DNA of 21,434 nt, taken from the NCBI GenBank assembly GCA_030830285.1, contig JAURNF010000014.1, positions 1 through 21,434 on the forward strand, read 5' to 3'. The translations under genes were made by a program, and so were the position numbers. Source of the stretch: Candidatus Kapaibacterium sp. GTDB lineage: Bacteria > Bacteroidota > Ignavibacteria > Kapaibacteriales > Kapaibacteriaceae. The notes under the pieces are model-generated. The model saw only the letters and a list, made by a program, of their open reading frames with translations. It was not told where the DNA came from and did not search any database. Below are positions 7,512-14,376 of this stretch, piece by piece. Each line of letters starts with the position of its first letter. Position 1 is the first letter of the stretch.

Positions 7512-7973
7512 ATGAAACACATCGGAAATCTTTCGCCCGCTCCGGGCTCCCGTCATAAGAAGAAGCGCATTGGTCGTGGTGCTGGCTCAGGTCACGGTGG
7601 TACATCCACACGTGGTCACAAGGGTCACCAGTCACGCAGTGGCGGCCATCAAAGCCGTGGCTTCGAGGGCGGTCAGATGACGCTTACGCGTCGTATCCCG
7701 AAGTTCGGCTTTACGAATATCAATCGCATCGAGTACTCGGAAGTCAACGTCGCGACACTTCAGCGACTGGTCGACGAGAAGCAGATCGCTGATGGTGTCG
7801 TGAGCAAGGACGTACTCTATTCACTCGGTGTCATTCGCAAGAAGTCAGCACCAGTGAAGATTCTTGGAAACGGTGAGCTTTCCGCGAAGCTTGCTGTAAC
7901 GTGCGATAAGATCTCTGAGGCAGCCAAGCAGAAGATTGAATCAGCCGGAGGAGCGGTTACCGTAAATGGCTAA
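7512..7973 (+). CDS. rplO: 50S ribosomal protein L15
   Basis: L15 (153 aa) is a late-assembly large-subunit protein. Its N-terminal glycine- and arginine-rich tail is clear: LSPAPGSRHKKKRIGRGAG, then GHGGTSTRGHKGHQSRSGG and FEGGQMTLTRRIPKFGF (to about residue 73). The C-terminal globular part ends with the typical KIESAGGAVTV. The last 8 nt overlap the secY start (ATGGCTAA), so secY translation is probably coupled to this gene. Confidence 0.97.
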   Translation: MKHIGNLSPAPGSRHKKKRIGRGAGSGHGGTSTRGHKGHQSRSGGHQSRGFEGGQMTLTRRIPKFGFTNINRIEYSEVNVATLQRLVDEKQIADGVVSKDVLYSLGVIRKKSAPVKILGNGELSAKLAVTCDKISEAAKQKIESAGGAVTVNG

Positions 7974-9312
7974 TATCGTTACCACGTTCCGGAACATGTT
8001 CCGGATCGAAGAGCTTCGCCAGCGGATCGTGTTTACACTGATCGCACTGCTGGCTGTTCGCGTGGGTTCGTTTATTACGATCCCGGGCGTCGATGTGACA
8101 TTGCTCAAAGATGCTGCGGCTACAAACCAAGGCACGATCTTCGGACTGTACGACATGTTCGTGGGTGGAGCGTTCTCGAACGCTGCGATCTTCGCTCTCG
8201 GTATCATGCCATACATCTCTGCGAGCATCATTCTCCAAATCGCCGGTGTGGTTCTGCCAAGTCTGCAGAAGCTTCAGCGTGAGGGCGAGGATGGCCGTCG
8301 CAAGATCAATCAATACACGCGCTTGCTCACAGTGCCAATTGCGGCACTTCAGGCATGGGGCGTTACAGTGAAGGTTGCCCAGACAACGGTTGGCGCCGGC
8401 GGTATGTCGGTTGTACCAGATCCTGGCTTCTTCTTCACGATTTCTTCGATTCTGATTCTGACAGCCGGTACAGTTGGCTTGATGTGGGTCGGTGAGCAGA
8501 TCACTGATCGCGGTCTTGGCAACGGTATCTCGCTGATCATCTTCATCGGTATCATCGCTCGATTCCCAACGGCAATCATGCAAGAGATTGGCCTTATCGA
8601 CGCAGGCTCACGTCTGCTCGTGGTTGACCTTGTGTTGTTGACGTTCTTGTTGGGCATCATTGCTGCGGTGATTCTGATCACACAGGGTGCGCGACGCATC
8701 CCAGTGCAATACGCAAAGCGTGTTGTTGGACGTAAGGTGTATGGTGGTACAACGCAGTACATCCCTCTTCGTGTGAACACAGCTGGCGTGATGCCAATCA
8801 TCTTTGCTCAGTCAATCCTCTTCATCCCTGCAACGTTTGCCTCATTCTTCCCGGAAAGCAAGTTCTGGCAGGGTGTTGCGCAAAGCTTCAGCGATACGTC
8901 GCCGTTGTATGCAGTGATCTTTGGCTTGATGATCGTGTTCTTCACGTACTTCTACACAGCTATTGCCTTCAACCCGAAGGAAGTTGCTGACAACATGAAG
9001 CGCAATGGCGGTTTCATTCCTGGTGTTCGTCCGGGTGAAGCTACGTCGGATTACATCGAGAACATTCTTACGCGTATCACATTGCCTGGTGCAATCTTCC
9101 TTGCCCTTATCGCGATCCTTCCAACGTTTGCGATGTCGGTTCTGCAAGTGCCACCAGTCTTTGCTTCGTTCTTTGGCGGTACAAGTCTTCTCATCATTGT
9201 TGGTGTAGCGCTCGACACGCTCCAGCAGATTGAGTCATTCCTCCTGATGCGTCATTACGACGGCTTCATGAAGACTGGCAAGATCCGCGGCCGCGCTGGC
9301 GCGCTCTCCTAA
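7966..9312 (+). CDS. secY: Preprotein translocase subunit SecY
   Basis: SecY (448 aa) is the pore-forming subunit of the SecYEG translocon in the inner membrane. Ten hydrophobic segments can be followed. The conserved family motifs are GIMPYISASIILQ (about residues 84-96) and the later DRGLGNGISLIIFIGI. The cytosolic loop RRIPVQYAKR and the LRVNTAGVMPIIFAQSI segment are also present. The start overlaps rplO by 8 nt, and a GGAGGAG lies within rplO at about 7947-7953. There is no adk gene between secY and map, which follows after 5 nt. Confidence 0.97.
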   Translation: MANIVTTFRNMFRIEELRQRIVFTLIALLAVRVGSFITIPGVDVTLLKDAAATNQGTIFGLYDMFVGGAFSNAAIFALGIMPYISASIILQIAGVVLPSLQKLQREGEDGRRKINQYTRLLTVPIAALQAWGVTVKVAQTTVGAGGMSVVPDPGFFFTISSILILTAGTVGLMWVGEQITDRGLGNGISLIIFIGIIARFPTAIMQEIGLIDAGSRLLVVDLVLLTFLLGIIAAVILITQGARRIPVQYAKRVVGRKVYGGTTQYIPLRVNTAGVMPIIFAQSILFIPATFASFFPESKFWQGVAQSFSDTSPLYAVIFGLMIVFFTYFYTAIAFNPKEVADNMKRNGGFIPGVRPGEATSDYIENILTRITLPGAIFLALIAILPTFAMSVLQVPPVFASFFGGTSLLIIVGVALDTLQQIESFLLMRHYDGFMKTGKIRGRAGALS

Positions 9313-9317
9313 GATCA

Positions 9318-10115
9318 ATGGCGGTAGCAGATCTCAATATCTCGACCCTAACAGCGGAAGAGATTGTCAAGATGGAAAAGGCGTGTCGGATTGTTGCCGA
9401 TGTGCTCAACCACATGAAGGGATTCGTGAAGCCGGGTGTCACGACTGGCGAGCTTGATGCGATTGTTGAGGATTTCATCCTCACGCGCGGAGGCGAACCG
9501 GCGTTCAAGGGATACGACGTTGACGGAAAAGTATTTCCATCATCAGCGTGTATCAGCATAGATGAAGAAGTGGTGCACGGTATGCCTGGGCAGCGTGCAT
9601 TGAAAGAAGGACAGATCGTAACCGTTGACGTTGGCGTTCGTTACGATGGATACTACGGAGATAGCGCTTACACGTATGCTGTAGGCGAGATCTCAACAGA
9701 AAAGCAACGTCTGCTTGATGTAACGAAGGAGTCACTCCGGCGTGGTATTGAGCAAGCAGTGGACGGAAATCGCGTGTACGACATCGCGAAGGCTGTCCAA
9801 ACGTATGTTGAAAATCAAGGGTTTTCGGTGGTACGGGAACTCGTCGGACACGGCATCGGCCGTCATCTGCACGAAGAGCCCCCTGTCCCGAACTTCGTCC
9901 CGGGTCTGCTTCATCGAAGCAGATTCCCTAATGCCAAGCTGAAGAACGGTATGGCATTGGCGATCGAACCGATGGTGAATATGGGCTTGTTCCATGTGCA
10001 CACGGCAAGCGATGGGTGGACGGTGTACGCGGCAGACGGAAAACCGTCAGCACATTTCGAACACACGATTGTGATTGACGGAACCACGCCGAAGATTCTG
10101 ACAGCAATGGAATAA
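9318..10115 (+). CDS. map: Methionine aminopeptidase, type I
   Basis: The enzyme (265 aa) removes the initiator methionine from nascent proteins, using two metal ions. All six expected active-site residues are visible: H87 (VVHGMPG), D104 (TVDVGV), D115 (YYGDSAY), H178 (GHGIGRHLHEEP), E217 (AIEPM) and E248 (HFEHTIVI). The spacing D104-D115 is the family-typical 11. The loop between H178 and E217 is a little longer than in E. coli. There is no zinc-finger N-terminal extension, so this is type Ia-like. The start at 9318 has no good Shine-Dalgarno; it is only 5 nt after secY, which suggests coupling. Confidence 0.96.
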   Translation: MAVADLNISTLTAEEIVKMEKACRIVADVLNHMKGFVKPGVTTGELDAIVEDFILTRGGEPAFKGYDVDGKVFPSSACISIDEEVVHGMPGQRALKEGQIVTVDVGVRYDGYYGDSAYTYAVGEISTEKQRLLDVTKESLRRGIEQAVDGNRVYDIAKAVQTYVENQGFSVVRELVGHGIGRHLHEEPPVPNFVPGLLHRSRFPNAKLKNGMALAIEPMVNMGLFHVHTASDGWTVYAADGKPSAHFEHTIVIDGTTPKILTAME

Positions 10116-10140
10116 CGGTCATTTTCATGCAAAGGTCTTG

Positions 10141-10359
10141 ATGGGTCGCGAAGACGTCATACGGGTTGATGGTGTGATCGAGGAAGCGTTGCCGAACACC
10201 CAGTTTATCGTAAAGCTGGACAACGGACACAAAATCCTTGCGCACGTCTCCGGGAAGATGCGAATGCACTTCATCAAGATTTTCCGTGGCGATAAAGTCA
10301 CGGTTGAAATGTCACCATACGACCTGTCAAAGGGTCGCATCGTGTACCGTTACAAGTAA
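10141..10359 (+). CDS. infA: Translation initiation factor IF-1
   Basis: IF-1 (72 aa, identical in length to E. coli IF-1) is an S1/OB-fold protein that occupies the A site during initiation. Landmarks are REDVIRVDGVIEEALPNTQFIVKLDNGH at the N-terminus, then AHVSGKMR, and VTVEMSPYDLSKGRIVYRYK at the end. The ATG at 10141 is preferred over the adjacent in-frame TTG at 10138. AAAGG at 10131-10135 is the ribosome-binding site. It is part of the common secY-map-infA-rpmJ order. Confidence 0.97.
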   Translation: MGREDVIRVDGVIEEALPNTQFIVKLDNGHKILAHVSGKMRMHFIKIFRGDKVTVEMSPYDLSKGRIVYRYK

Positions 10360-10398
10360 CAAGGCAACAAAACTCGATCGACTTCGAAAGGTTTTCTC

Positions 10399-10515
10399 AT
10401 GAAGGTTCAAGCATCGGTGAAGAAGCGCAGTCCCGACGACAAGATTGTTCGTCGTAAGGGAAGGGTGTACATCATCAACAAGAAGAACCCTCGCTTCAAG
10501 CAACGTCAAGGCTAA
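10399..10515 (+). CDS. rpmJ: 50S ribosomal protein L36, cysteine-free form
   Basis: This very short gene encodes 38 residues starting MKVQASVKKRSPDDKIVRR and ending NKKNPRFKQRQG. Those are the unmistakable ends of L36, which binds near the base of the L7/L12 stalk. The usual zinc ligands (three cysteines and a histidine) are all absent: the segment normally holding C-x-x-C reads SPDDK, and there is no His. This matches the L36 type I recall from Bacteroidetes, where one Cys at most remains. GAAAGG at 10386-10391 precedes the ATG. Confidence 0.96.
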   Translation: MKVQASVKKRSPDDKIVRRKGRVYIINKKNPRFKQRQG

Positions 10516-10530
10516 TTCAGGAGACACACA

Positions 10531-10908
10531 GTGGCTCGTATCGCAGGTATCGACCTCCCAAAAAATAAGCGCGGCATCATTGCGATGACGTACATCTTCG
10601 GCATCGGCAGAACGCTGAGCGGACAGGTGCTGGATAAGGCCGGCATCGATCACAGCAAGCGTGTATCGACATGGACGGACGACGAAGTCGCACGTATCCG
10701 TCAGGTACTGGCCGACTACAAGGTTGAAGGTCAGCTTCGCTCAGAAGTGCAGCTGAACATCAAGCGCCTGATGGACGTTGGCTGCTATCGTGGCCTGCGC
10801 CATCGCCGTGGTCTTCCGGCTCGCGGACAGCGTACACGTACGAATGCGCGTACTCGTAAGGGTAAGCGTAAGACAGTGGCCGGTAAGAAGAAGGCAGTGA
10901 AGAAGTAA
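10531..10908 (+). CDS. rpsM: 30S ribosomal protein S13
   Basis: S13 (125 aa) is in the 30S head, contacts L5 across the subunit bridge and reaches P-site tRNA with its basic tail. It starts with GTG at 10531 preceded by CAGGAG. Landmarks: ARIAGIDLPKNKRGIIAMTYIFGIG, the H2TH-containing middle, and CYRGLRHRRGLPARGQRTRTNARTRKG, the S13 signature, followed by a lysine-rich tail (GKRKTVAGKKKAVKK). It opens the alpha operon order, continuous with rpmJ. Confidence 0.98.
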   Translation: MARIAGIDLPKNKRGIIAMTYIFGIGRTLSGQVLDKAGIDHSKRVSTWTDDEVARIRQVLADYKVEGQLRSEVQLNIKRLMDVGCYRGLRHRRGLPARGQRTRTNARTRKGKRKTVAGKKKAVKK

Positions 10909-10925
10909 GAAAGGACTGAACGACA

Positions 10926-11312
10926 ATGGCAGCAGCAAAAAAGCGCGTAAAGCGCAAAATCGTTGCGGATGTACACGGCAAAGTGTTTGTGCGTGCTACG
11001 TTCAACAATGTAATCGTGACAATCACCGATACGTACGGCAATACGCTTTCGTGGTCATCGGCCGGAAAGAACGGTTTCCGTGGCTCGAAGAAAAACACGC
11101 CATACGCATCTCAAGTGTCCGCCGACAAGGCTGCACGCGAAGCCTTCGAAATGGGTCTTCGCAAGGTCGATGTCGTGGTCAAGGGCCCTGGATCAGGTCG
11201 CGAAGCCGCTATCCGCGCGCTTACGCAGGCTGGATTCGAAGTGCTCTCGATCCTCGACCAGACGCCACTGCCGCATAACGGTTGCCGCCCGCCAAAGAAG
11301 CGTCGCGTCTAA
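10926..11312 (+). CDS. rpsK: 30S ribosomal protein S11
   Basis: S11 (128 aa) lies on the 30S platform and contacts the mRNA exit region. It shows a basic N-terminus (AAAKKRVKRKI), the central NNVIVTITDTYGNTLSWSSAGKNGFRGSKKNTPYASQ segment and the C-terminal signature DQTPLPHNGCRPPKKRRV. In most bacteria, including typical Bacteroidetes and Chlorobi as I recall them, rpsD follows directly. Here the next gene is rpoA with less than 50 nt between, so rpsD must be elsewhere. Confidence 0.98.
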   Translation: MAAAKKRVKRKIVADVHGKVFVRATFNNVIVTITDTYGNTLSWSSAGKNGFRGSKKNTPYASQVSADKAAREAFEMGLRKVDVVVKGPGSGREAAIRALTQAGFEVLSILDQTPLPHNGCRPPKKRRV

Positions 11313-11360
11313 TCGTTTCGACTCAATCAATTACTAGTGACTATTGACCCAAGGAAGGCC

Positions 11361-12383
11361 ATGAACATGCAGATGCAGATGCCAGAAGGCGTCGTCGTCG
11401 AAGAGCTCGGCAGTCCGTACCATGCTCGCTTCGTCCTGAATCCTCTCGAAGAAGGTTATGGAACAACGATTGGTAACGCGTTCCGTCGCGTCCTCCTTTC
11501 GTCGATCCAAGGATCCGCTATCGTCGGTGTGAAAATCTCCGATGTGCAGCATGAGTTTCAGACGATCGCCGGTGTTGTCGAAGACATGTGCGAAATCATT
11601 CTGAATCTCAAAGAAGTACGGTTCCGCATTGTCGATCCAAAGGCGCCTAGCCGTATTTCATTCCGCGTGAAGGGTCAGAAGACCTGGACAGCGCAGATGA
11701 TTCAAGACGCAACAGCAGGTGCAATCGAAGTTCTCGATCCAACGAAGAAGATTGCAACACTTGCTGACGACGCTGACTTCGACGTAGAAATCCGTATCGG
11801 TCGTGGCAAGGGCTACGTTCCATCAGAAGAGCAGAACCAAGTCGACTTCCCAGTTGGTATGCTTCCAATCGTTGCGATCTACACACCAATCAAGAACGTG
11901 ATCTATAACGTAGAACCGTTCCGCGTTGGTCAGAAGACAGACTATGAGCGCCTCGTGCTTGATGTAAGCACAGACGGATCAATCACAGCGAAGGAAGCTG
12001 TTGAGCACTCAGCTGCAATCCTTCGTTCACACATCGCACTGTTCCTCGGTGTTAACCCGTCAATCGGCGGTGGTGCACCTGAGCAGCACGATGCTCCAGT
12101 AGCCGACACAGAAGCAGAGCGCGAGCGTTCACGCGTCCGCCGCATCCTGCTCCAGCCGGTTGATGAACTCGAACTCAGTGTGCGTGCGCACAACTGCTTG
12201 AAGGCTGCAAGCATCAAGACACTTGCAGATTTGGTGAGCCTCCAGGAATCAGACTTGCTGAAGTTCCGCAACTTCGGTCGTAAGTCTCTCTCGGAACTCG
12301 CTGATGTTGTGGTGCAGAATGGACTGCAGTTCGGCATGAACGTCGACAGCTATCTGCGCGACGATGATAAGAAGAATGACTAA
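11361..12383 (+). CDS. rpoA: DNA-directed RNA polymerase subunit alpha
   Basis: Alpha (about 340 aa) dimerises to scaffold RNA polymerase and its C-terminal domain binds UP elements and activators. The N-terminal domain shows LEEGYGTTIGNAFRRVLLSSIQGSAIVG and HEFQTIAGVVEDMCEIILNLKEV. The C-terminal domain carries DELELSVRAHNCLKAASIKTLADLV and KFRNFGRKSLSEL, with the arginine and asparagine matching DNA-binding R265 and N268 of E. coli. The start is uncertain. I prefer ATG 11361, with AAGGA 5 nt upstream; ATG 11367 is also possible, and a GTG at 11337 lacks a Shine-Dalgarno and would add 8 residues. Confidence 0.95.
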   Translation: MNMQMQMPEGVVVEELGSPYHARFVLNPLEEGYGTTIGNAFRRVLLSSIQGSAIVGVKISDVQHEFQTIAGVVEDMCEIILNLKEVRFRIVDPKAPSRISFRVKGQKTWTAQMIQDATAGAIEVLDPTKKIATLADDADFDVEIRIGRGKGYVPSEEQNQVDFPVGMLPIVAIYTPIKNVIYNVEPFRVGQKTDYERLVLDVSTDGSITAKEAVEHSAAILRSHIALFLGVNPSIGGGAPEQHDAPVADTEAERERSRVRRILLQPVDELELSVRAHNCLKAASIKTLADLVSLQESDLLKFRNFGRKSLSELADVVVQNGLQFGMNVDSYLRDDDKKND

Positions 12384-12403
12384 GGAAGGCTAAGGAGAAC
12401 CCA

Positions 12404-13078
12404 ATGCGTCACCAGTATGCAGGCCGAAAACTCAAGCGTACCGCGAGCCACAAGCGCGCGATGCTTGCGAACATGGCTACCTCACTTTTCGAACACAAGC
12501 GTGTCGTTACTACAGTTGCTAAGGCGAAGGAACTTCGTCCATTCGCAGAGCAGCTGATCACACGTGCTCGCAATGCGCATCGCTCTGAGAAGACGGGTGC
12601 CATCTCTGGTGTAGATGTACACAACCGCCGCATGGTTGGTCGCTTCATCAAGAATAAGGCCGTGCTTCAGGAGCTGTTCGATACAATCGCACCGCTCGTG
12701 CTTGAGCGCAACGGTGGGTACACACGTATCATCAAGCTTGGTCAGCGCCGCGGTGACAATGCCGAAACAGCGATGATCGAACTCGTTGACTGGTCAAACC
12801 CACAAGACGGTCGCTCGTCGTCAACAAAGCGCAAGGTCGCTAAGGGTCCAGCTAAGCCAAAGCCAATGGCGAAGCCAAAGCCAGCCGCAGCGCCAGTAGC
12901 AGCACCAGTCGTCGAGACGGTTGTTGCTGAAGAAGCGCCAGTCGCTGAAGAGGCGCCAGCTGACGTACAAGCAGAAGCTCCAGTTGAGACACCAGCAGAA
13001 GCACCAGCAGAAGCCGGTGGCGAAGCTGCAGACTCAACAGCTGATGCAGGTGCAGACGGCGGAGCATCGGCCGAGTAA
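12404..13078 (+). CDS. rplQ: 50S ribosomal protein L17 with long acidic C-terminal tail
   Basis: L17 binds near the tunnel exit. Residues 1-130 are the L17 core: MRHQYAGRKLKRTASHKRAMLANMATSL, KAKELRPFAEQLITRAR, and GGYTRIIKLGQRRGDNAETAMIELVDW. The protein then runs on to 224 aa (E. coli 127). A basic Lys-Pro linker (about 141-160) is followed by an Ala/Pro/Glu-rich stretch (161-224) with about 15 acidic residues and no Lys or Arg. Such a tail is probably disordered; its role is unknown. TAAGGAG precedes the ATG. It is the last gene before the terminator at 13100-13138. Confidence 0.96.
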   Translation: MRHQYAGRKLKRTASHKRAMLANMATSLFEHKRVVTTVAKAKELRPFAEQLITRARNAHRSEKTGAISGVDVHNRRMVGRFIKNKAVLQELFDTIAPLVLERNGGYTRIIKLGQRRGDNAETAMIELVDWSNPQDGRSSSTKRKVAKGPAKPKPMAKPKPAAAPVAAPVVETVVAEEAPVAEEAPADVQAEAPVETPAEAPAEAGGEAADSTADAGADGGASAE

Positions 13079-13099
13079 CATTTCACGTAGTACCGTATC

Positions 13100-13138
13100 A
13101 AGCGCCGGGAGCAACAGCTTCCGGCGTTTCCGTTTTTT
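13100..13138 (+). terminator. Rho-independent terminator after rplQ
   Basis: The stem has left arm 13100-13112 (core CGCCGGGAGC), a 4-nt loop (AACA, 13113-13116) and right arm 13117-13129 (core GCTTCCGGCG). It contains about 13 pairs including two G-T wobbles. A T-rich tract follows, ending in six T at 13133-13138. It lies 21 nt after the rplQ stop and closes the ribosomal block. The engB ATG follows only 5 nt beyond the last T. Confidence 0.88.
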
Positions 13139-13143
13139 ACAAC

Positions 13144-13761
13144 ATGGCACACGACATTCAACTGCACGCAACCTTTGTGAAGGGGGCGACAAAGCCGGAG
13201 CACTTTCCGGATGCGTCACTTCCAGAGGTAGCCATGATTGGTCGGTCCAATGTTGGCAAGTCGTCGCTGATTAACACGCTGACGCGACACGGAAAACTTG
13301 CACGCGTATCGAATACGCCAGGAAAGACGCAGGAGATCAACTTCTTCATCACCGACATGAACTTCATGTTGGTTGACCTTCCGGGGTATGGCTACGCACG
13401 CGTGAGCAAGACACAGCGCGAGCAGTTCTCGGGTCTCATCAAGACGTACGTGATGCGCCGTCCAAATCTCGCGCTCACATGTGTACTCGTTGATGCGAGA
13501 CACGATCCGCAGCCGCTCGATATGGCGATGCTCGAAGAACTCGAGTTTAACAAGCGTCGTTTCGTCGTGATCCTTACAAAGTGCGATAAGCTCAAGCCTC
13601 AAGCACTTATCGAGCGCGAGCAACAACTCCGCGATCTCCTCGCGAACTGTCAGCACTTTGTTGACGTTCTTCCTACGTCCAGCGAAACAGGCCTTGGTCG
13701 CCACAACATGCTGGGTCTTATCAAACGCATCGTACAGCTCTCTCATACGGAGGAGTCATGA
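13144..13761 (+). CDS. engB: Ribosome biogenesis GTP-binding protein EngB (YihA/YsxC)
   Basis: EngB (205 aa) is a TRAFAC-class GTPase needed for late 50S assembly. All G motifs are visible: G1 GRSNVGKS (33-40), G2 threonine in SNTPGKT (56-62), G3 DLPGYGYA (78-85), G4 TKCD (145-148) and a G5-like TSS (178-180). The length fits the family, and the ATG at 13144 places G1 at the normal distance from the N-terminus. The start has no Shine-Dalgarno, and the ribosomal operon terminator is immediately upstream. The stop overlaps the purE start (ATGA). Confidence 0.96.
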   Translation: MAHDIQLHATFVKGATKPEHFPDASLPEVAMIGRSNVGKSSLINTLTRHGKLARVSNTPGKTQEINFFITDMNFMLVDLPGYGYARVSKTQREQFSGLIKTYVMRRPNLALTCVLVDARHDPQPLDMAMLEELEFNKRRFVVILTKCDKLKPQALIEREQQLRDLLANCQHFVDVLPTSSETGLGRHNMLGLIKRIVQLSHTEES

Positions 13762-14249
13762 CAACGCAACCACGTATTGGCATCATCATGGGTAGTGACT
13801 CGGACCTTCCGATCATGCGCGAAGCAGCGCATGTGTGCGAAGAGTTCGGCGTGCCGTATGAGATCAAGGTTGTGAGCGCACACCGCACACCTGCCGACAT
13901 GGCAGCCTATGGTTCGTCTGCGCATGAGCGCGGTATCGAAGTGATTATCGCTGGTGCAGGGGGCGCAGCACACCTCCCAGGAATGATTGCGTCGTACTCG
14001 ATTCTCCCAGTGATTGGCGTTCCGATCCCTACCAAGCAGCTTCGCGGACTCGACTCGTTGATGAGCATCGTGCAAATGCCAAGCGGCGTGCCAGTGGCTA
14101 CTGTTGCCATCGGCGCTGGACGGAACGCTGGCATTCTCGCAGTTGAGATGCTCGCAATCGCAACGCCAGAACTCCGCACCAAGCTCTCCGCCTTTAAGTC
14201 GGCAATGGCCGACGAATCGCGGAAGAAGAACGACGGTTTGACGGTGTAA
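13758..14249 (+). CDS. purE: N5-carboxyaminoimidazole ribonucleotide mutase, class I
   Basis: PurE converts N5-CAIR to CAIR in de novo purine synthesis, working with PurK (not in the window). The 163-aa length is typical. Conserved elements are IIMGSDSDLP (9-18), VVSAHRTP (38-45, with the catalytic histidine H42), AGAGGAAHLPGM (about 66-77) and SIVQMPSGVPVATVAIG. The AAHLPG form is the class I mutase pattern. The ATG overlaps the engB TGA by 4 nt, and GGAGGAG at about 13749-13755 precedes it, so it is translationally coupled to engB. I saw no terminator after its stop. Confidence 0.96.
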   Translation: MTTQPRIGIIMGSDSDLPIMREAAHVCEEFGVPYEIKVVSAHRTPADMAAYGSSAHERGIEVIIAGAGGAAHLPGMIASYSILPVIGVPIPTKQLRGLDSLMSIVQMPSGVPVATVAIGAGRNAGILAVEMLAIATPELRTKLSAFKSAMADESRKKNDGLTV

Positions 14250-14254
14250 GCCCC

Positions 14255-14286
14255 CTTGCACAGGACTCAAAGTTTGCGGACCTTTG
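14255..14286 (+). promoter_or_regulatory. Candidate Bacteroidetes-type promoter for the arginine operon
   Basis: CTTG at 14255-14258 and GACCTTTG at 14279-14286 are separated by 20 nt. This matches the Bacteroidetes primary sigma pattern (TTG, 19-21 nt, TAnnTTTG) except for G instead of T at the first -7 position. A transcript would start about 14290-14293. A sigma70-like alternative is TTGCGG (14274-14279) and TATGAC (14295-14300) with short 15-nt spacing. Placement ahead of the arginine operon supports it; no transcript evidence is available. Confidence 0.4.
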
Positions 14287-14295
14287 CACCCCACT

Positions 14296-14376
14296 ATGAC
14301 GCACACGGTCATCCATATTAAGGCTCGACGACGACTCACGCTGCGGGAAGCCCGGCAGCACGAGTCGCGCCACTAA
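14296..14376 (+). CDS. Putative arginine leader peptide (26 aa)
   Basis: This short open frame begins ATG at 14296 and ends TAA at 14374-14376. The peptide contains KARRRLTLREAR at positions 9-20 and ends HESRH. Six of 26 residues are arginine, including three consecutive CGA codons at 14326-14334. CGA is a minor arginine codon in the flanking genes, which mostly use CGT and CGC. The frame lies between a candidate promoter and the arginine operon and runs through sequence that can form alternative stems. It has no Shine-Dalgarno; if the promoter call is right its 5' UTR would be only 3-6 nt. The likely role is to sense charged tRNA-Arg by ribosome stalling. A chance frame in GC-rich sequence cannot be excluded. 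Confidence 0.5.
   Translation: MTHTVIHIKARRRLTLREARQHESRH

Noticed and set aside
12742..13203. 153-codon antisense frame opposite the rplQ tail
   Set aside because: It is Ala/Ser-rich because it mirrors the low-complexity L17 tail and has no family resemblance.
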